A DNA stretch of 30,548 nucleotides, from positions 1 through 30,548 of IMG/VR virus record IMGVR_UViG_3300017750_000057, one strand, 5' to 3'. This DNA is from a virus. Below the pieces are notes generated by a model. That model was not told the DNA's origin. It ran no database searches and was given only the letters and a program-made list of their open reading frames with translations. The translations under genes were made by a program, and so were the position numbers. This document shows positions 16,701-23,400 of the stretch, one piece after another (the first letter of the stretch is position 1; each line of letters starts with the position of its first letter).

Positions 16701-18324
16701 AAGCAGCATTCGCACCAACAGTCGTTGCCCATCTCACATTGGTATTCTTTCGACCAGAATGCGTGCCAATAAAAACGTTATCATAGCCACAAGCCTGATA
16801 ACCTGCTAGATAACCAACTGCAACATTGCAGTTTGATGTAACAGAAGTTCCCATTGCTTGATGACCGATGACAGTATTATAAGAACCTGTAGTTGGATTA
16901 CACAAAGCATTAGTACCTACAACGACGTTTCCTGCACCTGTTGTGTTAGCTTTTAAAGCTTGAGCTCCAATAGCAATGTTATTACTTGCAATAGTATTTG
17001 CATAAAGGGAGCAGAAACCTATAGCTATATTACTAGCTCCGCTGGTATTACTATAGAGTGTTTTACTACCGAGAGCAGTATTATAAGAACCTATAGTATT
17101 GTTTCGAGTAGATCCATAACCAATTACAGTATTTTCAATAGCACATGTATTGCATTGTAGAGCTTTGTGACCAATGGCAAGATTCATACAGCCTGTTGTA
17201 TTACTGCACATTGCTTGATGGCCCATAGCGATGTTATAACCACCAGTTGTATTAGAATACAACGCATATCGACCAAAAGCATGTCCATATTGACCACTTG
17301 TGTTAGCGTATAATGCTCCAAAACCAAATGCATTGTTGTTGTTACCATTATTAACTTTTAAAGCCTGATCACCAAATGCAGAGTTGCTAGATCCAGTAGT
17401 TAATGAGTTTAAAGCACATCGACCAACAGCAGTATTTGAATTAGTAGATCCATCATCGTTAGCTAGAGCACCGGTTCCTAAACCTAAAGATGACACATCT
17501 GGAGACTTACCATCAGATAGACCATCAATATTAGAAGCTCCACCTCCACCCCCAGCAGTAGCCCAAGATACAGTTCCACTACCGTTTGTTGTGAGAACTT
17601 GATTTGCAGATCCGTCTGCAGCAGGTAAAGTAAAAGCATTATTGAATGTTACAGTACCTAAAGCGTTTATAGTTAAGGGGTTGCAATGAGCTGATGGGTT
17701 ATGGCAATAAGTACAAAACTTAATTGTATTACCAGAACTATTAGTCTTCAATTCAAACCCTTGGCCTCCAACATGTTGAAGATGACCAGCTACGCCTGAG
17801 GTTCCACTGTTAAATTCAATTTTACTAGTACCAAAGTTACCAGTACCATCACCAAAAGTTAGCGTTGGGTTACCAGATGCTACACTTGTTGAAATATCAG
17901 CAACATTAGTAATTGTATTACCCTGGCCATCAAGATTTCCTCCAAGTTGTGGAGTTGTATCTTCTACAATATCACTCAGGCCTGACCCTGCTGCAGCTGT
18001 TGAAGCTGCAACGTTGACAAAAACAGGTGTTTCTGCACTATCTTGATAATAAATGTTAAGAGTGCCATCTTGCTTGTCGTACCATAAATCACCAGCTTTA
18101 ACGCCCGTCGGTACATCGCTATCGATGAGTGCTCCAATTTGATGAAGCCGGACATAATCAGAATCTACTAGATTTGAAACTGCTGCAGAATCTAATCCGC
18201 CTCCGCCTCCTCCACCGCCAACAGCAGAAGAGATTGTTGCACTAGTTGTGGCATCAAGAGATGCAATATTTTGTAATTGCCTACTATCATTAACGACTGT
18301 AGTACCTATAATCTTGATGGCCAT
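10756..18324 (-). CDS. Giant tail fibre with YadA-like head repeats (2522 aa)
   Basis: Layout by residue: 1-45, start MAIKIIGTTVVNDSRQLQNI with a poly-Gly linker; about 60-105, a module with GVKAGDLWYDKQDGTLNIYY; 105-255, beta-rich part; then four cassettes of head repeats at about 260-751, 778-1073, 1100-1413 and 1442-2023. Each opens with a D-L-S-D or G-L-S-D motif and closes with NEITLG-A-N-x-x-x-x-R-x-P-G. Repeats are 16-17 residues with core N-x-A-[VI]-G-x-x-A-L, as in trimeric autotransporter (YadA) heads. After 2050 a globular module follows (TSAYTIVDGDLGKIIRFTSG), then shorter, more classical YadA repeats. The tip (last 130 residues) ends SSTSIRWVATIDTSEVIYA. Many repeats hold Cys just before the conserved Asn. 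No S74 chaperone is present. It likely forms a trimeric receptor-binding fibre. Confidence 0.85.
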   Translation of the reverse strand: MAIKIIGTTVVNDSRQLQNIASLDATTSATISSAVGGGGGGGGLDSAAVSNLVDSDYVRLHQIGALIDSDVPTGVKAGDLWYDKQDGTLNIYYQDSAETPVFVNVAASTAAAGSGLSDIVEDTTPQLGGNLDGQGNTITNVADISTSVASGNPTLTFGDGTGNFGTSKIEFNSGTSGVAGHLQHVGGQGFELKTNSSGNTIKFCTYCHNPSAHCNPLTINALGTVTFNNAFTLPAADGSANQVLTTNGSGTVSWATAGGGGGASNIDGLSDGKSPDVSSLGLGTGALANDDGSTNSNTAVGRCALNSLTTGSSNSAFGDQALKVNNGNNNNAFGFGALYANTSGQYGHAFGRYALYSNTTGGYNIAMGHQAMCSNTTGCMNLAIGHKALQCNTCAIENTVIGYGSTRNNTIGSYNTALGSKTLYSNTSGASNIAIGFCSLYANTIASNNIAIGAQALKANTTGAGNVVVGTNALCNPTTGSYNTVIGHQAMGTSVTSNCNVAVGYLAGYQACGYDNVFIGTHSGRKNTNVRWATTVGANAACCVASGCQYISIGQAHQCSTSVNRSVAIGYAAAWKNTHNQSVAIGHYTNSCGGSSQTAIGYYGLSCNTCYGNVAIGSNAMRNNTTGKYNIAIGYGSMCGTGSTGAGNCNVYIGHQSGMKTTTAALNIGLGYQVLCAATTGGCNVAMGRLSLRSLTTGQCNTAIGEQAGLNLTTGCGNLLLGRSATASSATANNEITLGDANITAFRIPGLQAGASSGHVMCYNGTSLVLAAASGGGGGGASSINGLSDAIYDTTDNNLGLGDNALGSINAGAGTSNDNTAIGDNAGANIAAGGNYNTAFGAAALKDNATADGMTAIGKSAGEHATGNNFLTAIGYRAAENCASNAYGGVAIGCGALRSGCGNGTIAIGMNAGCQAKGSSNIIIGRDALIANNTGGNNVVMGYGSSKCLTTGCYNVAMGTNSLQKTTVGKNNVTVGPQSMCANTSGCCNTAVGYGALKLNTFGHQNTAIGLNSQNKNTTGNNNTSVGTNALCTITTGSNNLVLGYNAQPTSATTSNEITLGNASNNLLRIPGLGSTDGHVLTYSTSSGGIVLSAASGGGGGASAINDLSDARSPDANSIGIGTNALANANNTTYNFAFGCNAGQNITSGTFNTLMGFSAGGAMTTGALNTAVGARAMLTQQGCGGCNVAVGNDAMRYNTCGRLNVAIGVQAAHSGLNTSENVAIGYQSLYSATTGAKNITVGNHAGQGITTGSNNIAIGCKAGDKIRQGCSNIAVGTQAMKYGHNNKFNVAIGDCAMYGGKTTAHNVAVGAYALMYGSCGVTAHADGYNVAIGGCSMKTNRTGLCNTAVGGMTLTSMCHGCYNIALGYCSGHSLVNGSNNILIGQNVQAASTTTSNEIVIGNTSNTVFKMPGIFAGASSGDVLCYNGTSLVLAAASGGGGGASAINDLSDAKTNATSVGLGTNALAALTATDRNVTAVGICALAANTTGVMNVAIGTDALKQAVNTYDTVAIGYNAIRSMQTTALGHSNVAVGSMAMYQNTAGRYNVAVGKAAMRSVTSGDNNIFMGFKSGYGNASTGGCNVGIGHHTLKCYKSAFNNVAIGTYGLTAVTTGYGNTAVGNKSACKVTTGKWNVSLGGYSHCNLTTGSSNTALGYQAGHGMSTQSNSISIGYLAGYLASGACNVGIGVRAVYNGSGVKNIGIGECALNGVPTNNNVAIGWKAYKSISGTAAYGVAVGNNSLESNTTGTRNTAVGFNSLNANTGGYNNTALGSCAMRNGLVGYSNIALGHSAGYNLGTTADGRNSIAIGEAAMCNLGSQPQHAIALGMNSQQLAGGNYNISVGGYGLRSSTGTYNVAVGYAAQQNNTTGNCNVAVGHQALQANTTGEFNVAVGHKALLYATPAKFSTAVGYCAAAFNCGWWNVSMGYLAGAGGSSLACGYGNTAVGGCALQYVKGCKNVAIGHQTLNNVTTGHCNVMVGNGDGGVTTGCNNLILGAGACSSAGTVSNEITLGNANNNLLRIPGLGSTDGHVLTYSTSSGGLVLAAAGGGGGGASDYVIENKTSAYTIVDGDLGKIIRFTSGTVDATLPAGSSADTGWNVQVWNDGTGVISVKPNGSEFIGVQSSGNGFTAADPYKLNTGKGITLAWNGASWNVAAEKPWDYYHHGTAVGPNSYAYNNYATAVGSQARATGVGGIAIGAGLGGNVTANGSRSLAAGDAVTTQGGSSTALGCGTYTNGGLAFGANIGSHSSSMGACGACSVAIGFNARATQTCNVAIGYQSQVTSAGSVAFGICARGTNQHTVAIGSCANASGPGAVAVTGGYFGSSNVTSGGAVFGTGGLKSCGQHAFAFGSYSKASCDNSIAIGTTALADTKGKVAIATDGFSAEYNLAGDAQRGLYILKAATTDATVTALTANISTAAADNQFTLRNNSAYAFNGTIVGRESAANGTESAAFKIEGLVRREANAGTTTLVNSAITVLSNADSWGGIALVADTSNGALKINVTGKSSTSIRWVATIDTSEVIYA
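12255..13998 (-). repeat. Fibre cassette 4 of head repeats (approximate limits)
   Basis: The longest cassette of the 2522-aa fibre, from the SAINDLSDAKTNATSVGLG opening to the NEITLGNANNNLLRIPGLG closing. It holds about 35 coils of 16-17 residues by length. Confidence 0.7.
13982..14025. repeat. 44-base near-identical repeat at a cassette junction (copy 1)
   Basis: This stretch matches 15002-15045 with one mismatch in 44 bases. It encodes the poly-Gly linker and the start of a cassette (GGGGGASAINDLSD region). Surrounding repeats are similar in protein but diverged in DNA. Confidence 0.85.
14085..15025 (-). repeat. Fibre cassette 3 of head repeats (approximate limits)
   Basis: Opens with SAINDLSDARSPDANSIGIG and closes with NEIVIGNTSNTVFKMPGIF, a variant closing motif. 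It is followed by a GASSGDVLCYNGTSLVL linker. Confidence 0.7.
15002..15045. repeat. 44-base near-identical repeat at a cassette junction (copy 2)
   Basis: Second copy of the 44-base stretch at 13982-14025, in the same orientation about 1020 bases away. Recombination between them would remove or add one whole cassette in frame, since 1020 is divisible by three. Confidence 0.85.
15105..15990 (-). repeat. Fibre cassette 2 of head repeats (approximate limits)
   Basis: Opens with SSINGLSDAIYDTTDNNLGL and closes with NEITLGNASNNLLRIPGLG. The following linker (STDGHVLTYSTSSGGIVL) is the same type as after cassette 4 and differs from that after cassettes 1 and 3. Confidence 0.7.
16070..17545 (-). 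repeat. Fibre cassette 1 of head repeats (approximate limits)
   Basis: Opens with SNIDGLSDGKSPDVSSLGLG, almost the same as the opening of the first cassette in the 1575-aa fibre. It closes with NEITLGDANITAFRIPGLQ. Confidence 0.7.
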
Positions 18325-18334
18325 GGATTAATCC

Positions 18335-18994
18335 TTATTTTTTTATTTTATTTAACCAGCTCATAAAATCACCATTCCAACGTTTTGTTCCAACATGCGA
18401 AAGTTTAATAGATGGGTCAAGCCATACCTTACCGCCCAACTTTCTCCACTTCCTACAAAATACAATATCCTCAGATATTAGTTCACCTTTTTCATCTATT
18501 ACTATATCAAAAATCATTTTAATTGGTTTAGGTTTATGTGATTCGGTATATTCAATACTATCATCTGAAACTGTTTGCAATGCTTTTTTTGTTAATCTTA
18601 AAAAACCTGTTGCAATACCTTCAACTTCTACCAAACCACTCTCTTCAAATTTCATATTCCCATCTAATGTTTTAACGGGATAATCTTCTTCATCACCCTT
18701 TTTAGGGTAAATTCCTCCAACAACATCAGCATCATGCTCTAGTAGTTTAAAGAAATCTTCGGGGGTCCAATCAACGTCACAATCAATAAAAACTAAATCA
18801 TCGACTCCTTGATCTAAAGCTAATTGGGCAATATCATTTCTAGCACGTTGTACTAACGAATCATATGACATGTAAATGCAATAAACGTTTATGTCCTTTG
18901 CAAGACCTGCTTTACAAGTCTCGCTAAGAGCCGATGCATGCCATACAGTTATAGTACCGTCGTAAGACGGCGCTGCAATCATAACATTTCTCAT
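18335..18994 (-). CDS. GT-A fold glycosyltransferase-like protein
   Basis: The product probably transfers a sugar from a nucleotide donor with help of a metal ion. The 219-aa sequence starts MRNVMIAAPSYDGTITVWHA and has SLVQRARNDIAQLAL, then LVFIDCDVDWTPEDFFKLL with the D-x-D motif at Asp71 and Asp73. DADVVGGIYPKK follows, and a C-terminal block SEDIVFCRKWRKLGG (Glu175, Asp176) with KLSHVGT (His200) at the expected place of the third metal ligand. It is similar in type to small GT-A enzymes in marine phages. It lies directly upstream of the 2522-aa fibre gene, ten bases apart, and downstream of the nucleotidyltransferase-cupin. Fibre glycosylation is one possibility, host surface change another. 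Confidence 0.78.
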   Translation of the reverse strand: MRNVMIAAPSYDGTITVWHASALSETCKAGLAKDINVYCIYMSYDSLVQRARNDIAQLALDQGVDDLVFIDCDVDWTPEDFFKLLEHDADVVGGIYPKKGDEEDYPVKTLDGNMKFEESGLVEVEGIATGFLRLTKKALQTVSDDSIEYTESHKPKPIKMIFDIVIDEKGELISEDIVFCRKWRKLGGKVWLDPSIKLSHVGTKRWNGDFMSWLNKIKK

Positions 18995-19009
18995 TATATA
19001 AGATCCCTA

Positions 19010-19357
19010 TTAACCTAGTGTGTCTAGATCAAAGTCATCTACAGCAGACTCTTCAGGTTCTGCGGGTGCTAGATTGAACGCCTCGTAATGTGCGTGAAAT
19101 ACGTGATCATCGATAACAGCAGGCATCATTGCGATGAGTTCTGCCTTTGTGTAGTCAGTTGCTACTTTTGATGGTGTTTCGATTTCAACTGTTTCAGAGT
19201 AATCTGAATTCCATGCTGGTTGTACTGGATCTGCATCTGCATCTCCTGCGTAGGCATAGTTTACTTCGATTTGCCACCGAGTTACTTTATTATCGGACGC
19301 ACGTTTAGTTGGTACCGCTTTTGCAAGCGTTTTAGTTACCGGTGAATATGTAGCCAT
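19010..19357 (-). CDS. Small acidic protein of unknown function
   Basis: The 115-aa product starts MATYSPVTKTLAKAVPTKRA and contains TRWQIEVNYAYAGDADADPV. The second half holds YTKAELIAMMPAVIDDHVFH and the tail is acidic (ESAVDDFDLDTLG). I do not recognise the family. It has a ribosome site AAGGAGT and a T4-type late promoter about 45 bases upstream, inside the end of the gene before it. Small late genes between fibre genes often encode minor virion or assembly proteins, so that is the best guess. Confidence 0.58.
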   Translation of the reverse strand: MATYSPVTKTLAKAVPTKRASDNKVTRWQIEVNYAYAGDADADPVQPAWNSDYSETVEIETPSKVATDYTKAELIAMMPAVIDDHVFHAHYEAFNLAPAEPEESAVDDFDLDTLG

Positions 19358-19387
19358 TTTCGACTCCTTTAAGGTTACTAGGCATGA

Positions 19388-20203
19388 TTATTTCATACCT
19401 TTATTTATAATAGTTCTGCGTTCTATATCTTCTTCAATACATTTATTTCCATACTGTACTTCAAGTATATGACATGGTTTGTCATAAGGATTATAAGCCC
19501 TGTGCCAATCTTCTCTATATATAATGCATGTTTGATGTTGTTTTAAAATGATGGTTTCATCTCGACCTACATTAGTAGATATAATATCACCACGTTCAAT
19601 ATCTATTTTTAGTGAGCCTTCAAGAATATACCAATGCTCATTTCTATGGAAATGCCTCTGATCTGATAATGATTGGCCAGGATTGATTACAAGCTCTTTC
19701 GCTTTAACAGTACCTTTATCATCTAGTACCCGCCAATAACCCCACTCTCGTTCGGTCCTTTGTGTTTTCCATTCATCAAGTATCCAACTACTAGAATTCT
19801 TTTTATTATTTCCACCAACGCCAAATACAAATCCTATGTTACCTTGATCAGCCAAAGATCTTGCGTACTCTACTTCTGGAGTCGACCCTTTATGCCTATC
19901 ACCACCGTTAGCAAATATAATTTGTGAACCTTTAGGGAAATTTTCTCTGATATGATTAATGGCGTTTACAGCATGATCTTCATCATCATTAAAGGCAAAA
20001 GCCATACCAACGCCCTTAATATTATCGACTATTTCTAATCTTTCTTCAATAGGCATGAACGGTCTACCTTTTTTACGAGTTAGCCATTCATCACTATTTA
20101 CTCCTACACATAATATATCTCCAAGTTTTTTTGCTTCTTGGAAATACTTTACATGACCAGAATGCAGGGGATCAAAGCCCCCTGTCACTAAAACTACTTT
20201 CAT
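19388..20203 (-). CDS. Fused sugar-phosphate nucleotidyltransferase (RfaE/HldE-C-like) and mannose-6-phosphate isomerase type II-like cupin
   Basis: Residues 1-145 form a cytidylyl/adenylyltransferase domain: VLVTGGFDPLHSGHVKYF with the H-x-G-H motif (His14, His17), GVNSDEWLTRKKGRPFMPIE, and FANGGDRHKGSTPEVEYARS. This pattern is closest to the C-terminal half of HldE, which makes ADP-heptose from heptose 1-phosphate. Residues 150-271 form a cupin like the end of GDP-mannose pyrophosphorylase/PMI proteins: VKAKELVINPGQSLSDQRHF, then HRNEHWYILEG, with His184, His186 and His190 as likely metal ligands. Both domains look intact. It lies ten bases after the 1575-aa fibre gene, with GGAG before the ATG. 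It probably prepares an activated sugar for the glycosyltransferases nearby. The exact sugar is unknown. Confidence 0.83.
   Translation of the reverse strand: MKVVLVTGGFDPLHSGHVKYFQEAKKLGDILCVGVNSDEWLTRKKGRPFMPIEERLEIVDNIKGVGMAFAFNDDEDHAVNAINHIRENFPKGSQIIFANGGDRHKGSTPEVEYARSLADQGNIGFVFGVGGNNKKNSSSWILDEWKTQRTEREWGYWRVLDDKGTVKAKELVINPGQSLSDQRHFHRNEHWYILEGSLKIDIERGDIISTNVGRDETIILKQHQTCIIYREDWHRAYNPYDKPCHILEVQYGNKCIEEDIERRTIINKGMK
19402..19409 (-). promoter_or_regulatory. T4-type late promoter inside the end of the cupin fusion gene
   Basis: Minus strand TATAAATA, read in frame as part of the Ile-Ile-Asn codons near the C-terminus of the fusion protein. The start of the 115-aa gene lies about 45 bases downstream. 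Confidence 0.6.
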
Positions 20204-20213
20204 AATTACTCCA

Positions 20214-20483
20214 TTATATTTTAGATTTCAACTCATTAATTTGATGCTGTTGATCTTGAACTGCTTGTACAAGGAAGGCAATAATCTGTGAATAATTAAC
20301 AACCTTCTTACCTTCTATATTAGTTGATACTGCTTCAGGAATCAACTGTTCTAGTTCCTGAGCGATGACACCGTAAGACTTTTTACCATCTTTCTTCCAA
20401 GTAAAGCTAACAGGATTAATACTATTAACAATATCTAAACCATCCTCAATTGTTTCAATGTTTTCTTTGAGTGTTACATCTGA
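20214..20483 (-). other. S74 self-cleaving chaperone domain of the 1575-aa fibre
   Basis: Residues 1487-1575. The expected cut site is before Ser1487 in NATSDVTLKEN, with Lys1492 as the partner of the Ser-Lys dyad. The domain ends in a coiled helix typical for the family. Confidence 0.8.
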
Positions 20484-23400
20484 TGTAGCATTAAAGTCAA
20501 CTGCACTTACTTGTCCACCACTATTTATACTATAGCTTAGAGCTGGTATTCTCATTGCTGTAATGTTAGCATCACCAAGTGTGATTTCATTAGAAGTTGT
20601 AGCCGATGTTGCTTGAGCATTATAACCTAAAGTTAGATTATTACATCCACTAGAAATGGTCCTACCAGCCTCTGCACCAACCGCTGTATTGCACCTACCA
20701 GTTGTTACAACACACAAAGTTGCATACCCAAAACCAGTATTTAGTTGACATTTTGATTGTCTCAGAGAGCCATACCCTACAGCAGTATTACAAGAACCAG
20801 TTATATTAGCACCCAAGGTTTGCATACCAACAGCTACGTTTAACCAACCTGTAGTATTTGCTGACAGCGCAGTATCACCAACCGCAGTATTCCTAGCACC
20901 ACACACGTTTGATTTTAATGCGTTATATCCTACAGCTGTACCGTAGTTTGCTTGGTTAGAGGTTAAAGAACAGTGTCCTAGTGCAGTGTTTCTTTTACCA
21001 CTTACGTTTGCTTTTAATGAGCCATACCCTACAGCGGTATTACAACTCCCAGTGGTATTACCACATAAAGCGTTAAAACCAATAGCAAGATTTGCATTAG
21101 CACATGTATTACTTGCTAGTGATCTAAACCCTATTGCTATATTACAAGATCCTGTTGTATTCTGACAAAGGTTATATCCACCAATAGCAACATTACATTT
21201 ACCAGTCGTATTTAATTGAAGTGCAAAATTACCAAATGCTGCGTTTATGTCACCTGTTGTATTAGATTTTAAAGCCTCTTGTCCAAAGGCGTTATTAGTT
21301 GAACCAGTAGTATTTGAACATAATGCAGAAGACCCAACAGCAGTATTAAAACAGCCAGTAGTATTTGAACATAATGCTTTTACACCTATTGATGTATTTT
21401 GACTACCAAATGTAGTGAGATACATAGAATATAGACCAACAGCAGTGTTATTATTTCCAGTCTTGTTATTACACAAAGCTGATTTACCGATTGCTGTAGT
21501 ACCGGTAGCAGTAGTATTACAATAGCCAGCACCATATCCAACATATACATTGTTATCAGCATTGTTATATCTACCAGCACCGAATCCAACAGCGACATTG
21601 GAACCTTTACCTGCTCCATTATTATACAATGCTTCAGCACCAAGAGCAACGTTGTGAATACCAGTCGTTGAGTTCAACATAGCTGAACTACCAACCGCTG
21701 TGTTACCTCTTGCGCTTCCATTCATTAATCTAGCTGCGCATCCCCCAATAGCAACGTTTTGATAACCAGTAGTTAATGAAGCAAGTGAACAATGACCAAT
21801 AGAAACGTTCCTATTATAACCAGTGGTCAAACTTTTTTGAGAACAAGAACCAATTGCAACACCATAACATGCACTTACATTAGCATAAGATGCACAATCA
21901 CCAAGCGCGACGTTTTGGTGAGCAATAGTAACAGAACCTAGAGCTCCTCCACCTACAGCTATATTATTATGCCCTGTAGTGAGAGCATCAAGAGTAGAAG
22001 AACCTAGAGCTATGTTTGAATTGCCAGAAGATCCACAGCGCATAGCTCTATGACCGATAGCAATGTTTTGTGAACCGGGTTGATTACCTTCATGAGCCTG
22101 CCAGCCAATTGCAACACCGTATTTTGTTGTAGTGCCTAGATAGTTATATTGACCAAGAGTGGAGTTACCATACCCTGTAGTTACTCTACATGCTGCTTGA
22201 TTACCTATAGTAGTGCTTGGAGATGTATTAGTGCTGTTATATCCTGCTTGGCATCCAATAGATACTTGATATCTAGTATTAGTACCACATTTGTTGGCTT
22301 CATAACCTATAGATACGTTACCATATCCCTGTGCATTGCAAAATAATGCACAGGTTCCAACCGCAACATTACACTTACCAGTAGTGTTTGTAAATAGAGC
22401 GCACATACCCGCAGCAACGTTATCAGATCCAAGAGTATTCATTCTCATTGAAAGATGACCTACAGCGGTGTTATGACACCCTGTAGTTTGAGCCATCAAA
22501 GAAAATGTACCCACAGCAACGTTACAACTGCATTTATTATTGTACAATGTGTTTTGGCCAACCGCAGTATTACCATAACCAGCAGTATTATGCCTTAAAG
22601 CTGAAAATCCAACCCCTACGTTTCTTTTTGCGATTGTAGTGTTCTTCATAGCTTGGCTACCTACAGCCACATTTTGACATCCACTAGTAGCAGTTTCAAG
22701 GGTTTGAGCACCTATCGCAACATTGTCGGTACCTGTATTATTGCACCTCATGGAGCACCAACCAACAGCAGTGTTTAGATAACCTTGAATGTTACAACCA
22801 AGAGTTAAATGTCCTATAGCGGTATTTTGATAACCAGTGGTATTAGCACATAAAGCGTTAATACCTACAGCAAGATTACAATTAGAAGACCCATCGTCAT
22901 TTGCTAAAGCACCAGATCCTAATCCTACAGAAGTTGCATCTGGCGATTTACCATCTGACAAATCATCGATAGCAGATGCTCCGCCGCTGCTTGCAGCTGC
23001 TAGAACCAATGATGTACCATTGTAACACATTACGTGACCAGAGGATGCGCCTGCTTGTAGTCCGGGAAGACGAAATACTGTGTGCGCTGTTGAACCTAGA
23101 GTAATCTCATTAGATGTAGTCGCTGAAGATACATCAGCACAGCAACCTAATACAATATTGTTTGATCCAGTTGTTAAAGAAACGCCAGCACTTCTACCGA
23201 TAGCAGTGTTGTGTGTGCCAGTAGTTAGATTACATAATGCAAAGCTACCAACAACTGTATTACCTTCAGATGTTGTGACAGAGCTCATTGATAAGTAACC
23301 AACGGCTACGTTACAGCAAGAAGTAGTAGCGCTTCGCATTGCATCTGATCCGACTATAGTATTACCATGTCGTTTAATTGTTTTACCAGCACAATGACCG

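Noticed and set aside
10853-17602. Plus-strand open frames opposite the 2522-aa fibre
   Set aside because: They are short, lie within a long real gene and have low-complexity Ser, Thr or Pro/Ala content explained by the repeated coding strand.
10756-18324. Bacterial trimeric autotransporter adhesin
   Set aside because: There is no signal peptide and no C-terminal outer-membrane anchor, and the gene lies among phage tail and neck genes.
20522-20529. TATAAATA inside the 1575-aa fibre as a firm promoter
   Set aside because: It lies in coding DNA more than 300 bases from the next start; kept only as a low-confidence site.
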